Under the pieces are notes generated by a model that was not told the origin of the DNA, searched no databases, and saw only the letters and a list, made by a program, of their open reading frames with translations. From NCBI GenBank assembly GCA_027604685.1, contig JADHYX010000348.1, forward strand, positions 1 to 12,967: 12,967 nucleotides of DNA, in the 5' to 3' direction. Of the stretch, positions 1 to 7,552 are shown piece by piece (positions within the stretch are counted from its first letter, which is position 1; the number at the start of each line of letters is the position of its first letter). Source of the stretch: Lobulomyces angularis. Its lineage: Eukaryota > Chytridiomycota > Chytridiomycetes > Lobulomycetales > Lobulomycetaceae. The position numbers and the translations under genes are program-made.

Positions 1-87
1 TTCAAATTATAATATTGTTAATTTTGATTCGGAAATTTTTTTAACTGAGGCTAAAAATGGCGTATTTTCCATAAGCTAATTTAACTT

Positions 88-168
88 TCACAAAAATTTC
101 ATTACAAATAGCAGATGAGGTCACAAAAATTTCATTACCAAAAGTAGCAGATGAGGTCACAAAATTTT
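88..168. repeat. Short tandem repeat, two full copies and a partial third
   Basis: Copy 1 is 88-120 and copy 2 is 121-156. Both start TCACAAAAATTTCATTAC and end TAGCAGATGAGG, and they differ by a 3-nt length change in the middle. A third partial copy (TCACAAAATTTT) begins at 157. The array abuts the stop codon of the open frame at 157-522 (-). Confidence 0.85.
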
Positions 169-522
169 ATATCTTGTTAGCAATGGTCTGCAGATTGTGT
201 GCAGGTCTCTCGTACAGCGGCAGGTTGATTCTACAGCAGCGGCTTCAAATGGAGATTGTGAGCAGTGTGAAATATTTGCAGTTGAAAAATAGTTTTCCTT
301 TACAGCGAGGTTATTTAAGCAGTTCTGGCTAAATGTATTCACATTTGTTGGGCTTTTGGTACCAACTTTTCTAGTTTGAGCTATTATTGCTTTGCGCCTC
401 TCTGGCGATTTTGGTGTGAAATTTAATTTTAAAACTCCACGCTTAATTAAGCACACAAAAATCAAATTTAAAAAAATTAACCTAGAAAATAATAGATTTC
501 TAATGGGGCAAAAGGCTAATTT
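157..522 (-). pseudogene. GC-richer open frame without ATG; possible exon or gene remnant
   Basis: About 120 codons are open on the minus strand, ending at a TGA at 157-159. The frame has no ATG at all, so it is either an internal or terminal exon, a remnant, or chance. In its favour, about 160-420 is visibly richer in G and C than the surrounding spacer, and the translation is varied rather than homopolymeric (for example PERRKAIIAQTRKVGTKSPT, and a Cys-containing tail CRCTRDLHTICRP). Possible acceptors are TTTTCTAG and TTAATTAAG near the 5' end. I do not recognise a family. The gene at 594 starts divergently, about 70 bp upstream. Confidence 0.3.
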
Positions 523-593
523 CAAAAAAATGATATTTAAATAAAAAAAAATTGGACATTTTGTTACTTTCTTTTTTTTTTTTAGATTACAAG

Positions 594-1866
594 ATGAAAT
601 ATATTATTCTTACTACTACATTATTACTTTCAGTTTTATCCCAGCCAGACCCAAATATTAATATACCAAAAAATGATGGTACAATTGATAATGGAGTGGA
701 TCAAAATGGAAACCAAGTTGGAAACCTTAATAATAAACCATTTTGTGACCAATTCCCTCAATTGGAAATAGGTGATGGTACTCAAAATAGGCAAGGTCAG
801 TGTAGTTTAACTATACAAGGAGCTGTTCCTTCGTTCGATCAGATGGTTAGTACTATGATTACTTCCCCAGGTAACGGAGAAGTAGTTGATCCTAACACTG
901 ACTTTACTATTTCAGTTGATACTCAGTAAGTGAAAAAAAAAATTTTTTCCCATTGATGTTAAAACTTTTATTCTTTTTTAGAAACTTGCAAACTGGTTTT
1001 TTTAGTGATGCACAAAATCTTTATTATGTGCAAGGGCAAGGATTAAATGCTGATGGTATAATTTTTGGTCATCAACATGTAACTGTGCAAGCTATGGATG
1101 CAAACAATCTACAAGCTGCTGATCCTAGAGTTTTTTCATTTTTTAAAGGTTTAAATGACGTCGCTGGCGATGGCAGAACCTTATCAGTAGTTGTTCCTGC
1201 TGGGACATTGAAAAACGATGGTCTATACAGAATTTGCTCTATAACTGGTAGCCACACTCATCAACGTAAGTTTTTTTGACACTGCGTAATTCTTACTAAT
1301 CTTTGTCATAAATAGCGGTTATTATGCCTGTTGCTCAACGTGGTTCTCAAGATGACTGCATCCGAATTGAAGTGAAAGCCGGTGGTGCTGGTAACCAAGC
1401 CGATCAACAAAATAACGATCAACAAAATAACGACCAACAAAATAACGACCAACAAAACAACGACCAACAAAATAACGACCAACAAAACAATGACCAACAA
1501 AATAACGACCAACAAAATAACGATCAACAAAATAATGACCAACAAAACAATGACCAACAAAATAACGACCAACAAAATAATGACCAACAAAACAATGACC
1601 AACAAAATAATGACCAACAAAACAATGACCAACAAAACAATGACCAACAAAACAACGACCAACAAAACAACGACCAACAAAACAATGACCAACAAAACAA
1701 TGACCAACAAAACAACGACCAACAAAACAACGACCAACAAAACAACGACCAACAAAACAACGACCAACAAAACAACGACCAACAAAATAATGATGGAAAT
1801 GGACAATTTGGTGGATTTAGAAGAAGATCTTTGAGAAAAAATTTGAATCAAAGGAGAAGAAGATAA
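594..1866 (+). CDS. Secreted fungal protein with a DQQNN-repeat C-terminal region
   Basis: Three exons (594-925, 982-1265, 1316-1866) give 388 aa. The introns are GTAAGT...TTTAG (926-981) and GTAAGT...ATAG (1266-1315), and the phases match. The N-terminus (MKYIILTTTLLLSVLSQ) is a signal peptide. Residues about 60-230 match a secreted family common in filamentous fungi, often mislabelled 'ribosomal protein s17'. Recognisable blocks are MVSTMITSP, GFF.DAQ..YY, GHQHVTVQ, FFKGLND, TVPAGTL-like VVPAGTLKNDGLYRICSITG, and MPVAQRGSQDDCIR. The molecular role of this family is unknown to me; extracellular location is inferred. Residues 235-364 are 26 copies of DQQNN, followed by a basic tail (RRRSLRKNLNQRRRR). 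The ATG was chosen because it starts the signal peptide. The upstream in-frame extension from 552 begins with TTG and spans a poly(T)-AG. Confidence 0.9.
1402..1791 (+). repeat. Coding minisatellite, 26 x 15 bp (DQQNN)
   Basis: There are twenty-six 15-bp units of the form GAYCAACAAAAYAAY, all encoding Asp-Gln-Gln-Asn-Asn with no amino-acid change. Units vary only at synonymous third positions (GAT/GAC, AAT/AAC). Because the unit is a multiple of three and lacks stops in most frames, long artefact frames appear on both strands across it. Confidence 0.97.
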
Positions 1867-2084
1867 ATTTTTATCCCCATTTTTTTATTTTCTTTTTTTT
1901 TGAGAAATAAAAAACTTTTAGTGATGTTGTTTGAAAAATAAATTTTTTCTGTAAATATGTAGATTAAATATTAAACGATTTTAACTTAAAATAACATTTA
2001 CTATTAGCTTAAACTATATATTATATAATATTTGAAATTAAAAATTTTAAAATTGAAAAAAAAAAAATTTACATTTACAAGACC

Positions 2085-2757
2085 CACCTGAAGAATTTCT
2101 CTATCAGTGTATTGGTTTTGGTTGCCTTCTAACGGAGAAGCTTCCGCAAAACAAAACCCAAACCCACCTTGCTGAGTTTACAAATTTGATGGTAAATTTT
2201 CTTTATCTTCACTTGAATGACATCGAAAATGGGTATCTTTACCTTTTCTAAGCTTTCTTACTGTAGTTTCATCCGACCAAATTATTTCATGAATCAGTTT
2301 ATCATATGTTTTTTAGCAAATTCTACTCTTAAGTATCGATTTTTTTTACTTACTAAAGGCTTCTTTAATAACTTAATTTGAATAATATTGTTGTTACTGA
2401 GAAAATTTCGAATTGTTGTTACCGAGACAACTGGAGTTTCCGAACTAAATGCTTTATTCAATTCGTTTTTAATGTCTGCATTAGTATATTCTGGATTGAC
2501 CCTTTGAATTATTTTGATTTGTAGCCACAACTCTTCCATTAGTTTTTGGGTTGGAAGTTTTAACTTTTGGTGGGAGGTCAACTTCAAGTCTATTTCTTTC
2601 CCACCATTTCCTCAATGCGACTGAACTTTTACCAAGGATGATCCAATGAGAATCCAAGTACATCCCTCTTTGCGAAAAACATTAATTTGATGAACTTCGA
2701 AGTCGCTGTAGATCAATCTTTATAATTTTTTTAGGAGAAGAGTTTCGTGTGACATTA
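2085..2757 (-). pseudogene. Degenerate Tc1/mariner-like transposase
   Basis: Reading down the minus strand and shifting frame, the pieces of a Tc1/mariner transposase appear in order. An N-terminal helix-turn-helix ends in GKSSVALRKWWERN and is followed by PKTNGR (about 2520-2665). A second helix-turn-helix contains DIKNELNKAF and VSVTTIRNFL. The family block PLVSKKNRYLRVEFAKKH runs to about 2294. The first catalytic Asp block, IIWSDET, is near 2265. After a stop, a G/F-rich block and YTDREIL match the strand just after it. At least two frameshifts and one or more stops interrupt it, and the second Asp and final Asp/Glu of the catalytic triad are absent. It stops at about 2085, and I found no terminal inverted repeats. 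It is inactive, an old copy, and ends only a few tens of bases from the gene at 2792. Confidence 0.85.
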
Positions 2758-2791
2758 TGGGTGTGGGTACTGTATATCCAATTCTCATTTT

Positions 2792-3937
2792 TCATATACT
2801 TGAGCAGAAATCTGAATCCAAGTCAGTTGGAATTGATTGAAAAGAACGTAACGTAGATTTATGCTTTGTCGGCGACTCTTTTAGTGGATTCTTTGTACGG
2901 ATTTCAATTTTACCAATAGATACTAGATCAGTTACATTTGCCATAAAATAATAATACAGTGAAAATACTAAAGTAAGTAAAAAGTACTCTAACTGAGGCA
3001 ATATAAAAATGGGAAGTTATAATTTAAAAATAAAAAGGTTTGATTATCTTACCTCATTTACTACTAGATAGATGTTTTCATTTGTTTCATCGTCGCTGCT
3101 GAAAAATTTTTCTGAAAATAAAAAATTGGAAGTAGTGCCGACAAAAAAGGAAATCCAAGAGAGCATTATCCAAATAAGTAGAAATACTTTAAACCTCATT
3201 AACTTTTTCTTATATTTCACGGCAATTTCGCTTTTTTTATTTTTTAATTTTAAGAGGTTTTTTTTTATTCTATCCGTTTTTAATATTGCCTTTACTGCAA
3301 CTAATCCTAAAACAGTTTCGAGAAGTGGTAGGAGGAAGCTGTACAGTAATGTAACAACGTTGTTAAATCTTCCACTTTCGTACATTTCCCAGTTACACCA
3401 CGGTGCAGATGAATTTATCTCACAGTAGTATGTCTTTGTACCAAAAAGATTGATTTTTTTAAAAAAAAAAAAAAACTTTTTTTTTACTGTGTTATCTCCA
3501 AACAAGGTAGTTAGCAACAGAATTGTAACAAAAAAGTAGGCTAATCGATTCCACCATTTATTATAAGGATAAATCCCTCCAATCAAAATCGAAAATCTAT
3601 GTATTGCACTTAGTTCATAAAAATACTTGCCTAGAATTACTAAAGAATCCCAGAGCATCCAACCAAATATTATATTTAAGCTTTCCTCTTCAAAGATATA
3701 TACATCAGTGAATAAAGCAACAGAGATCCAAGTCAACCAGATCAAAGTTGCAAAAAATTTTAACCAATTTAAAGTTTCTAATTTTGAGTTTTTACTATTT
3801 TTTAGAGCTTTCACAGAAAAATAGAAGTTGTATAAACTTAAAATCAAAATTAAAATATCTATTGTAACAATCCACTTTCGTAAATTAAAATTGAATATTA
3901 TCGAGTCCCCTTGTGTTTCATTATTGGAATAATTCAT
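2792..3937 (-). CDS. Orphan protein with about seven membrane segments (A)
   Basis: Exons 3488-3937, 3053-3433 and 2792-2992 give 343 aa. The donor at 3052 (GTAAGA) and acceptor CTCAG at 2993 join in phase and add the last membrane segment. A second intron, 3434-3487 (GTAAAA...AAAG, 54 nt), is in frame and stop-free; removing it deletes an implausible KKKFFFFFFKK stretch. The ATG at 3937 is the first in frame; the frame is open further up to 4009 but only from a TTG. Hydrophobic segments fall near residues 21-43, 57-78, 88-108, 131-147, 175-199, 231-255 and 271-295. The N-terminus has glycosylation sequons (NYS, NET), loop 4-5 carries two Cys (CEINSSAPWC), loop 5-6 is strongly basic, and the tail is Ser/Thr-rich. 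This layout resembles a G-protein-coupled receptor, but I see no class-defining motif. Function is unknown. Confidence 0.75.
3434..3487 (-). other. Candidate in-frame, stop-free intron
   Basis: This is a 54-nt GT...AAAG segment with a long T tract, phase 0, inside membrane protein A. Being 3n and open, it would be missed by ORF-based gene calling. AAG acceptors are also used in the eIF4E gene and in the second membrane protein of this window, which supports the call. Confidence 0.6.
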
Positions 3938-4446
3938 TAAAGTAAGAATTTTATGAACAAACAATATTGAGGTGTTAAAAAAAAAAAAGAATAGAAGAAA
4001 ATTTTTCAAAATTCTTCGTCAATCTAGAAAATTCAGGAAAAAGTATTCGAGAAAATAATTTATTTTAGCTGTATGTATGTAGAATGACAAATATCAATGT
4101 TCTGTTTTTTTTTTTTGGATGAATCAAGTGGATAGATTGAGATTCATTGCAGTTCCAAATATTGCAAAATTAGCCATTTAAAAAATTAATGTGGATGACG
4201 GAGAGCATTTACCAACTTACCATTTCCTTTTTGTCTACTTCAGCCGTATTTAGCTTAACAGCTGAGTTAATGCACCAACTTTTGCAAAAAAATTTTTTTT
4301 AAAAAAGACTCATTATTCTGTTAAAAAAAAATTTAAAAACTCAAAAAAAAGGTATAGTTTCAACAATAATACAATTTATATCAAAAAGAACTTCAAATAG
4401 TTTTTATTATAAACTTTAAAAAAAAATAATTTTTTTTCAGTAACCC
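3938..4446. other. Divergent intergenic region with a candidate 5'UTR intron
   Basis: This 509-bp spacer separates membrane protein A (-) from the acyltransferase (+). A donor-like AAG/GTATAG at 4352 and a T-rich TTTTTTTTCAG ending at 4440 could frame an 89-nt 5'UTR intron just 6 nt before the acyltransferase ATG. The stretch 4135-4275 is less AT-rich and contains a strong GTAAGT donor-like site on the minus strand near 4224. No recognisable protein was found there. Confidence 0.45.
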
Positions 4447-5869
4447 ATGGGCTCTTCAGACAATTCCAATAGACCATTTGTAGGAAACTCAACAGTTACC
4501 CCTGTAAACAATTTAAACGATTCAGTAGAAATTAATATGGTAACTACCATTAATCAAGAAAAACAGAGATTTTACTTTGTCGACTGGTTAAAATTCGTGT
4601 TAACTGTTGATGTCGTATTCCATCATGCCATTTACGTGTACTTTTCTGGATGGTGGCCACTACAAAAAACTTGGGATGTAGATGGCCCAACAACAACTTT
4701 CTTTGTTACAGTACTTAAGTATAATCAGGTAATTACTTGCAAGTTGATTTTAATATCTCGAAATATTCAACGATAGGGATTCTTTATGGGAGCTTTCTTT
4801 TTTGTTGCCGGATATTTCGCCAATATTTCCTTCCAGCGCAAAGGATCCCTGCATTATATAAAAGATCGTGCAATAAGACTTCTTTCTCCTATCGTCATCT
4901 ATGAGTTGTTGCTCGGTATTTTTTTTTTTTTTTCATTGGTTTTTTGTATTGATTTTAAAAAATATTATTTTTTTAGCACCTCTATTATTTATATTTACCT
5001 GCAAAACTTATTATGCCGAAACATGTGCTAACACTCCGTTTGGAGACGTTTATAAATTTTATTTTCAAATTTACACTTTTTTGAACAACCCATTGTGGTT
5101 TGTAAGTAAAATGGATCTGTATTTTTTATTAAAAGTTAAAATCCATTTTTAAAAGGTACTTTTGTTGTTCTTTTTTGATTCCATCTACGTGTTGCTGAGG
5201 AAAATAAAGAAAATAGATACTTATTTGACAGTTTCCTCTCCAGAAGATGAGCCTATCACTCAATTACAATTTTGGAAAAAATTAAGTCTGCTATCAATAA
5301 TATTAATAGTCTTCGTATTTTTGGTCAGAATTATTTTTCCTATCGGATATTGGATCCCATTCTTTGGGCAACTTGCTTACTTACCACAATACATTTTCGC
5401 TTCAATCCTTGGAGTTATTTCACAAAGAAACAATATTCTAAAGCGGCTTCCCTCTAGCAAGTGGAATGTAGTATTACTCATTGTAGCCCTCGTGTTTTTT
5501 ACAGCAGGAATGATTACTTTCTCTATGACAAACTTTGCAGCTGAAACTATGTATGGATTTAACATACTTCAGTTTCTCTGTACTTTCTTTGAACAAACGT
5601 TTGCAATGACAAATACGGCTTGGTTATTAATTTTATTTAGAAAACGTTTTAACAAAAAACCGAGCAAATTCAACAAGAAATTAATTGACAGTGCCTACTG
5701 CGCATATATTATTCATCCCTTAGTTGTGGTTCCTCTCACTATCGCTTTGGTACCAGTTAAATTAGCGGTAATTGGTAAAATGTTTATAGTCGCTATTTTG
5801 TCAATCATTATAGTTTGGGTAATAAGTATACTTTTAAAAATGGTACCTTTTTTTAATAGGGTCATTTAA
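4447..5869 (+). CDS. Acyltransferase 3 family integral membrane protein
   Basis: Exons 4447-4728, 4777-4915, 4977-5101 and 5156-5869 give 419 aa; all joins are in phase (donors GTAATT, GTATTT, GTAAGT). The family (OafA/MdoC-type) moves acyl groups onto sugars or lipids across a membrane. Supporting blocks are the N-terminal RFYFVDWLKF...VVFHHAIYVY (Asp46, His59-His60, the usual start of the fold), FMGAFFFVAGYF, KDRAIRLLSP, NNPLWFVLLLFFFDS, and the late AYCAYIIHPLVVVP segment. About ten hydrophobic segments are visible. Residues 1-38 are a polar cytosolic leader rich in Asn and Ser. Length fits the family. The substrate cannot be told from sequence. An AG preceded by a T tract lies 6 nt before the ATG, suggesting a 5'UTR intron. 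Divergent neighbour: membrane protein A. Confidence 0.92.
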
Positions 5870-6268
5870 GAGAAATTTTAATATTTTTTTTAAGTAGTTC
5901 AATTTAAATTTTGTATGTTTTAAATAAAAAAAAAATTTGAATGATAAAAGTAAGAGTTTTTCAATTTTTGCAATATAATATTAAAAAGCAAAAGCTAAAG
6001 AATATATAATTGTACTTTGTGAAGAAATATTATTTTATGATAAACATAATTATATAATTGTAAGTGAAAAAATGTAATTTCACTCTTGAGTGAACAAGAA
6101 AAAAAAAAAAAAAAATTTAGTAAACATTTAAAGTGATTTTTAGTAAGTAATAAAAAAACCATTGTAAGATGCTACCTTTAATCTATCAACAACTTAAAGC
6201 TCTTAAAAGTATAATTACTGAAAAAAGTAGTTATATGCTGAATTAAAACAAAAGTAAAAGAAATAAAA

Positions 6269-6361
6269 TTTTTTGAATTGGTATTTATTAAAAAAAGCAA
6301 AAAAAACGTCTGTAATAATTTATTACAGACGGTTTTTTTTAATAAATGCCAAATTAAAAAA
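6269..6361. repeat. Long imperfect inverted repeat (hairpin or small MITE)
   Basis: The core stem is CGTCTGTAATA (6307-6317) paired with TATTACAGACG (6321-6331) around a 3-nt loop. An outer stem pairs TTGGTATTTATTAAAAAAA (6278-6296) with the segment at 6333-6352; its single mismatch is a T-G pair, which would be a G-U wobble in RNA. The left arm has an extra ~9-nt A-rich bulge. Weaker complementarity extends to both ends. Confidence 0.8.
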
Positions 6362-6547
6362 TGTAATAAAAAAAACAAAAACAAAAACATCAGAAGTTAT
6401 GACAATATTTCGCTTAGATATAATCAAGTTGGAATAAATAAATTAAAATTTATTCCTTCATAATTACCCAATTTGGTTCATCACTGTTTTTTTTTGTTTT
6501 TGTTAAAATTTTTTTTTATGTACAATAGTAAACCATCAAATTAAAAA

Positions 6548-6622
6548 CCAGATTTCAATAAAACTTATCATTTTCTTTTTTCTTGATAAAAAAACAAAAT
6601 GCCAATTTTTATTGAAATTTGG
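6548..6622. repeat. Second inverted repeat with 16-bp arms
   Basis: CCAGATTTCAATAAAA (6548-6563) pairs with TTTTATTGAAATTTGG (6607-6622), with only one G-T wobble. TTATCA (6565-6570) and TGATAA (6584-6589) add an inner stem. Confidence 0.75.
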
Positions 6623-6675
6623 ATTTCAATTTTTTTTTTTTTTTTTTTTTTATACAACCAAAGAAAATTTTTTGA

Positions 6676-6810
6676 ATAGTAGATATTAACTTTAATACTG
6701 CTTCCTTTGTCAATGAGATGAATAGATTAGTAAAAGAAAGTTATTGCAAGAAGCGCGTTAGAAAACAAGTTAAAACCTACAACCTTAAAGAATTTAACTT
6801 TCAAAAGTAG
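6676..6810 (+). CDS. Small open frame, possible terminal exon or short ORF
   Basis: Forty-four codons are open between a TGA and the TAG at 6808-6810, in a patch less AT-rich than its surroundings. From its ATG (6718) it would encode 30 residues beginning MNRLVKESYCKKRVRKQ, which is basic. Upstream, a 22-nt T tract followed by AATAG at 6679 could be a splice acceptor, making this a last exon. No matching upstream exon or family was recognised, so chance remains possible. Confidence 0.2.
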   Translation: MVDINFNTASFVNEMNRLVKESYCKKRVRKQVKTYNLKEFNFQK

Positions 6811-6885
6811 ATTGATATATATGAATTATGATAAGCAAAAAAATATTAAATAAAAGACTTTTTAAATTTGAAAAAAAACTTGAGC

Positions 6886-6906
6886 AATAAAAGTTTCACT
6901 TTTATT
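6886..6906. repeat. Short perfect hairpin
   Basis: AATAAAAGT, loop TTC, ACTTTTATT: a 9-bp perfect stem. It contains AATAAA on one strand and could mark a 3' end on either side, but this is weak evidence in so AT-rich a spacer. Confidence 0.4.
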
Positions 6907-7139
6907 TAAAAAATTTGGTAAAAGTCTAGTAGTTTGACTTAAACAAATATAAACAAAATGGACATGAAGTATCAAAATCTTTGAAGTCTCTTTTCTTAGA
7001 AACATAACTCGTAGTTGTTCTGTTCAGATATTTATGTAAATTTTACTTAAGTGAATGTAGAAAAATGATTTGTTGAAAAATCTTTTAAATTATTTTTTTT
7101 TTATATTTATTGAGTTTTAACTATTATATTACAAGTATA

Positions 7140-7448
7140 TCACTTTTTTCCTAAAAAAACAAAATAAAAGTTGTTGAATTTTCAAAATAAAAAAAAAAAA
7201 AAAAATTAATGTACCTTCCATAAATAACACATGCCTATTGACAATCGGATCATATTTTCTCAACTGAAGTTTTGGTAAAAGTCTACGTCTTGTGGTTGTA
7301 TAAAAAAACCCAGTTCCTACAAGGAATTAAAAAAAAAAGGAAATTGAAATTAAACTATTATTTTATTTTCTCTATTTTTTTTTTTTTATGTACCCGCTGA
7401 AGATATTAATCGAATAATTAAATTTCTTGATTTTGCTTTTTTTACCAT
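7140..7448 (-). CDS. MRPL33: Mitochondrial large-subunit ribosomal protein bL33m
   Basis: Three exons (7394-7448, 7215-7316, 7140-7150) give 55 aa. Introns are 7317-7393 (GTACAT...TGTAG) and 7151-7214 (GTACAT...TTTAG), both phase 1. The protein begins [19 protein letters not shown] and contains the family hallmarks [15 protein letters not shown] and [11 protein letters not shown] at the very end, with the length typical of bL33. It is a small structural protein of the mitochondrial ribosome large subunit; organelle targeting is inferred from its nuclear, intron-bearing context and the absence of plastid signs. The last exon is only 11 nt, so no single ORF reveals this gene. The start codon lies 104 bp from the divergent BCAS2 start. 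Confidence 0.93.
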
Positions 7449-7552
7449 TTTTTTTTTTTTTAAGTTTTGTAAAAAAAAAAATAAATGAACCTAAAAATTA
7501 TTAAAAAAAAAAAAAAAAAAAAAATTTTTTTTTTTTTTTATATTGTAATAAA
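7449..7552. promoter_or_regulatory. Shared divergent promoter region of MRPL33 and BCAS2
   Basis: There are 104 bp between two divergent start codons, composed almost wholly of A and T tracts, including 22 A then 15 T at 7503-7539. Both 5'UTRs and any promoter elements must fit here or the transcripts must overlap. Poly(dA:dT) tracts exclude nucleosomes in fungi; that role here is inference. Confidence 0.6.

Larger units (their letters stand above)
5870..7139. other. AT-rich intergenic region with hairpins
   Basis: This is 1.27 kb between the acyltransferase (+) and bL33m (-), both of which end into it. It holds AATAAA-like poly(A) signals, three inverted repeats (listed separately), a T tract of 22 at 6630-6651, a 15-mer repeated at 6914 and 7271, and a small ORF at 6676-6810. 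I found no recognisable gene. Confidence 0.6.

Noticed and set aside
1306..1851. Long minus-strand and alternate-frame ORFs (Leu/Val-rich, Cys/Trp-rich, Thr/Asn-rich) across the repeat array
   Set aside because: They are by-products of a stop-free 15-bp unit; only the DQQNN frame continues the conserved secreted domain.
3072..3824. Plus-strand ORFs opposite membrane protein A
   Set aside because: They are antisense shadows of a spliced minus-strand gene and have no family features.
3938..4009. N-terminal extension of membrane protein A to a TTG at 4009
   Set aside because: There is no ATG, it contains a poly-Phe run from a T tract, and a proper ATG with glycosylation sequons lies at 3937.
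6178..6463. Overlapping ORFs on both strands around the hairpin
   Set aside because: They arise from the palindrome and from A/T tracts (Lys/Asn or Phe/Leu runs), with no family similarity.
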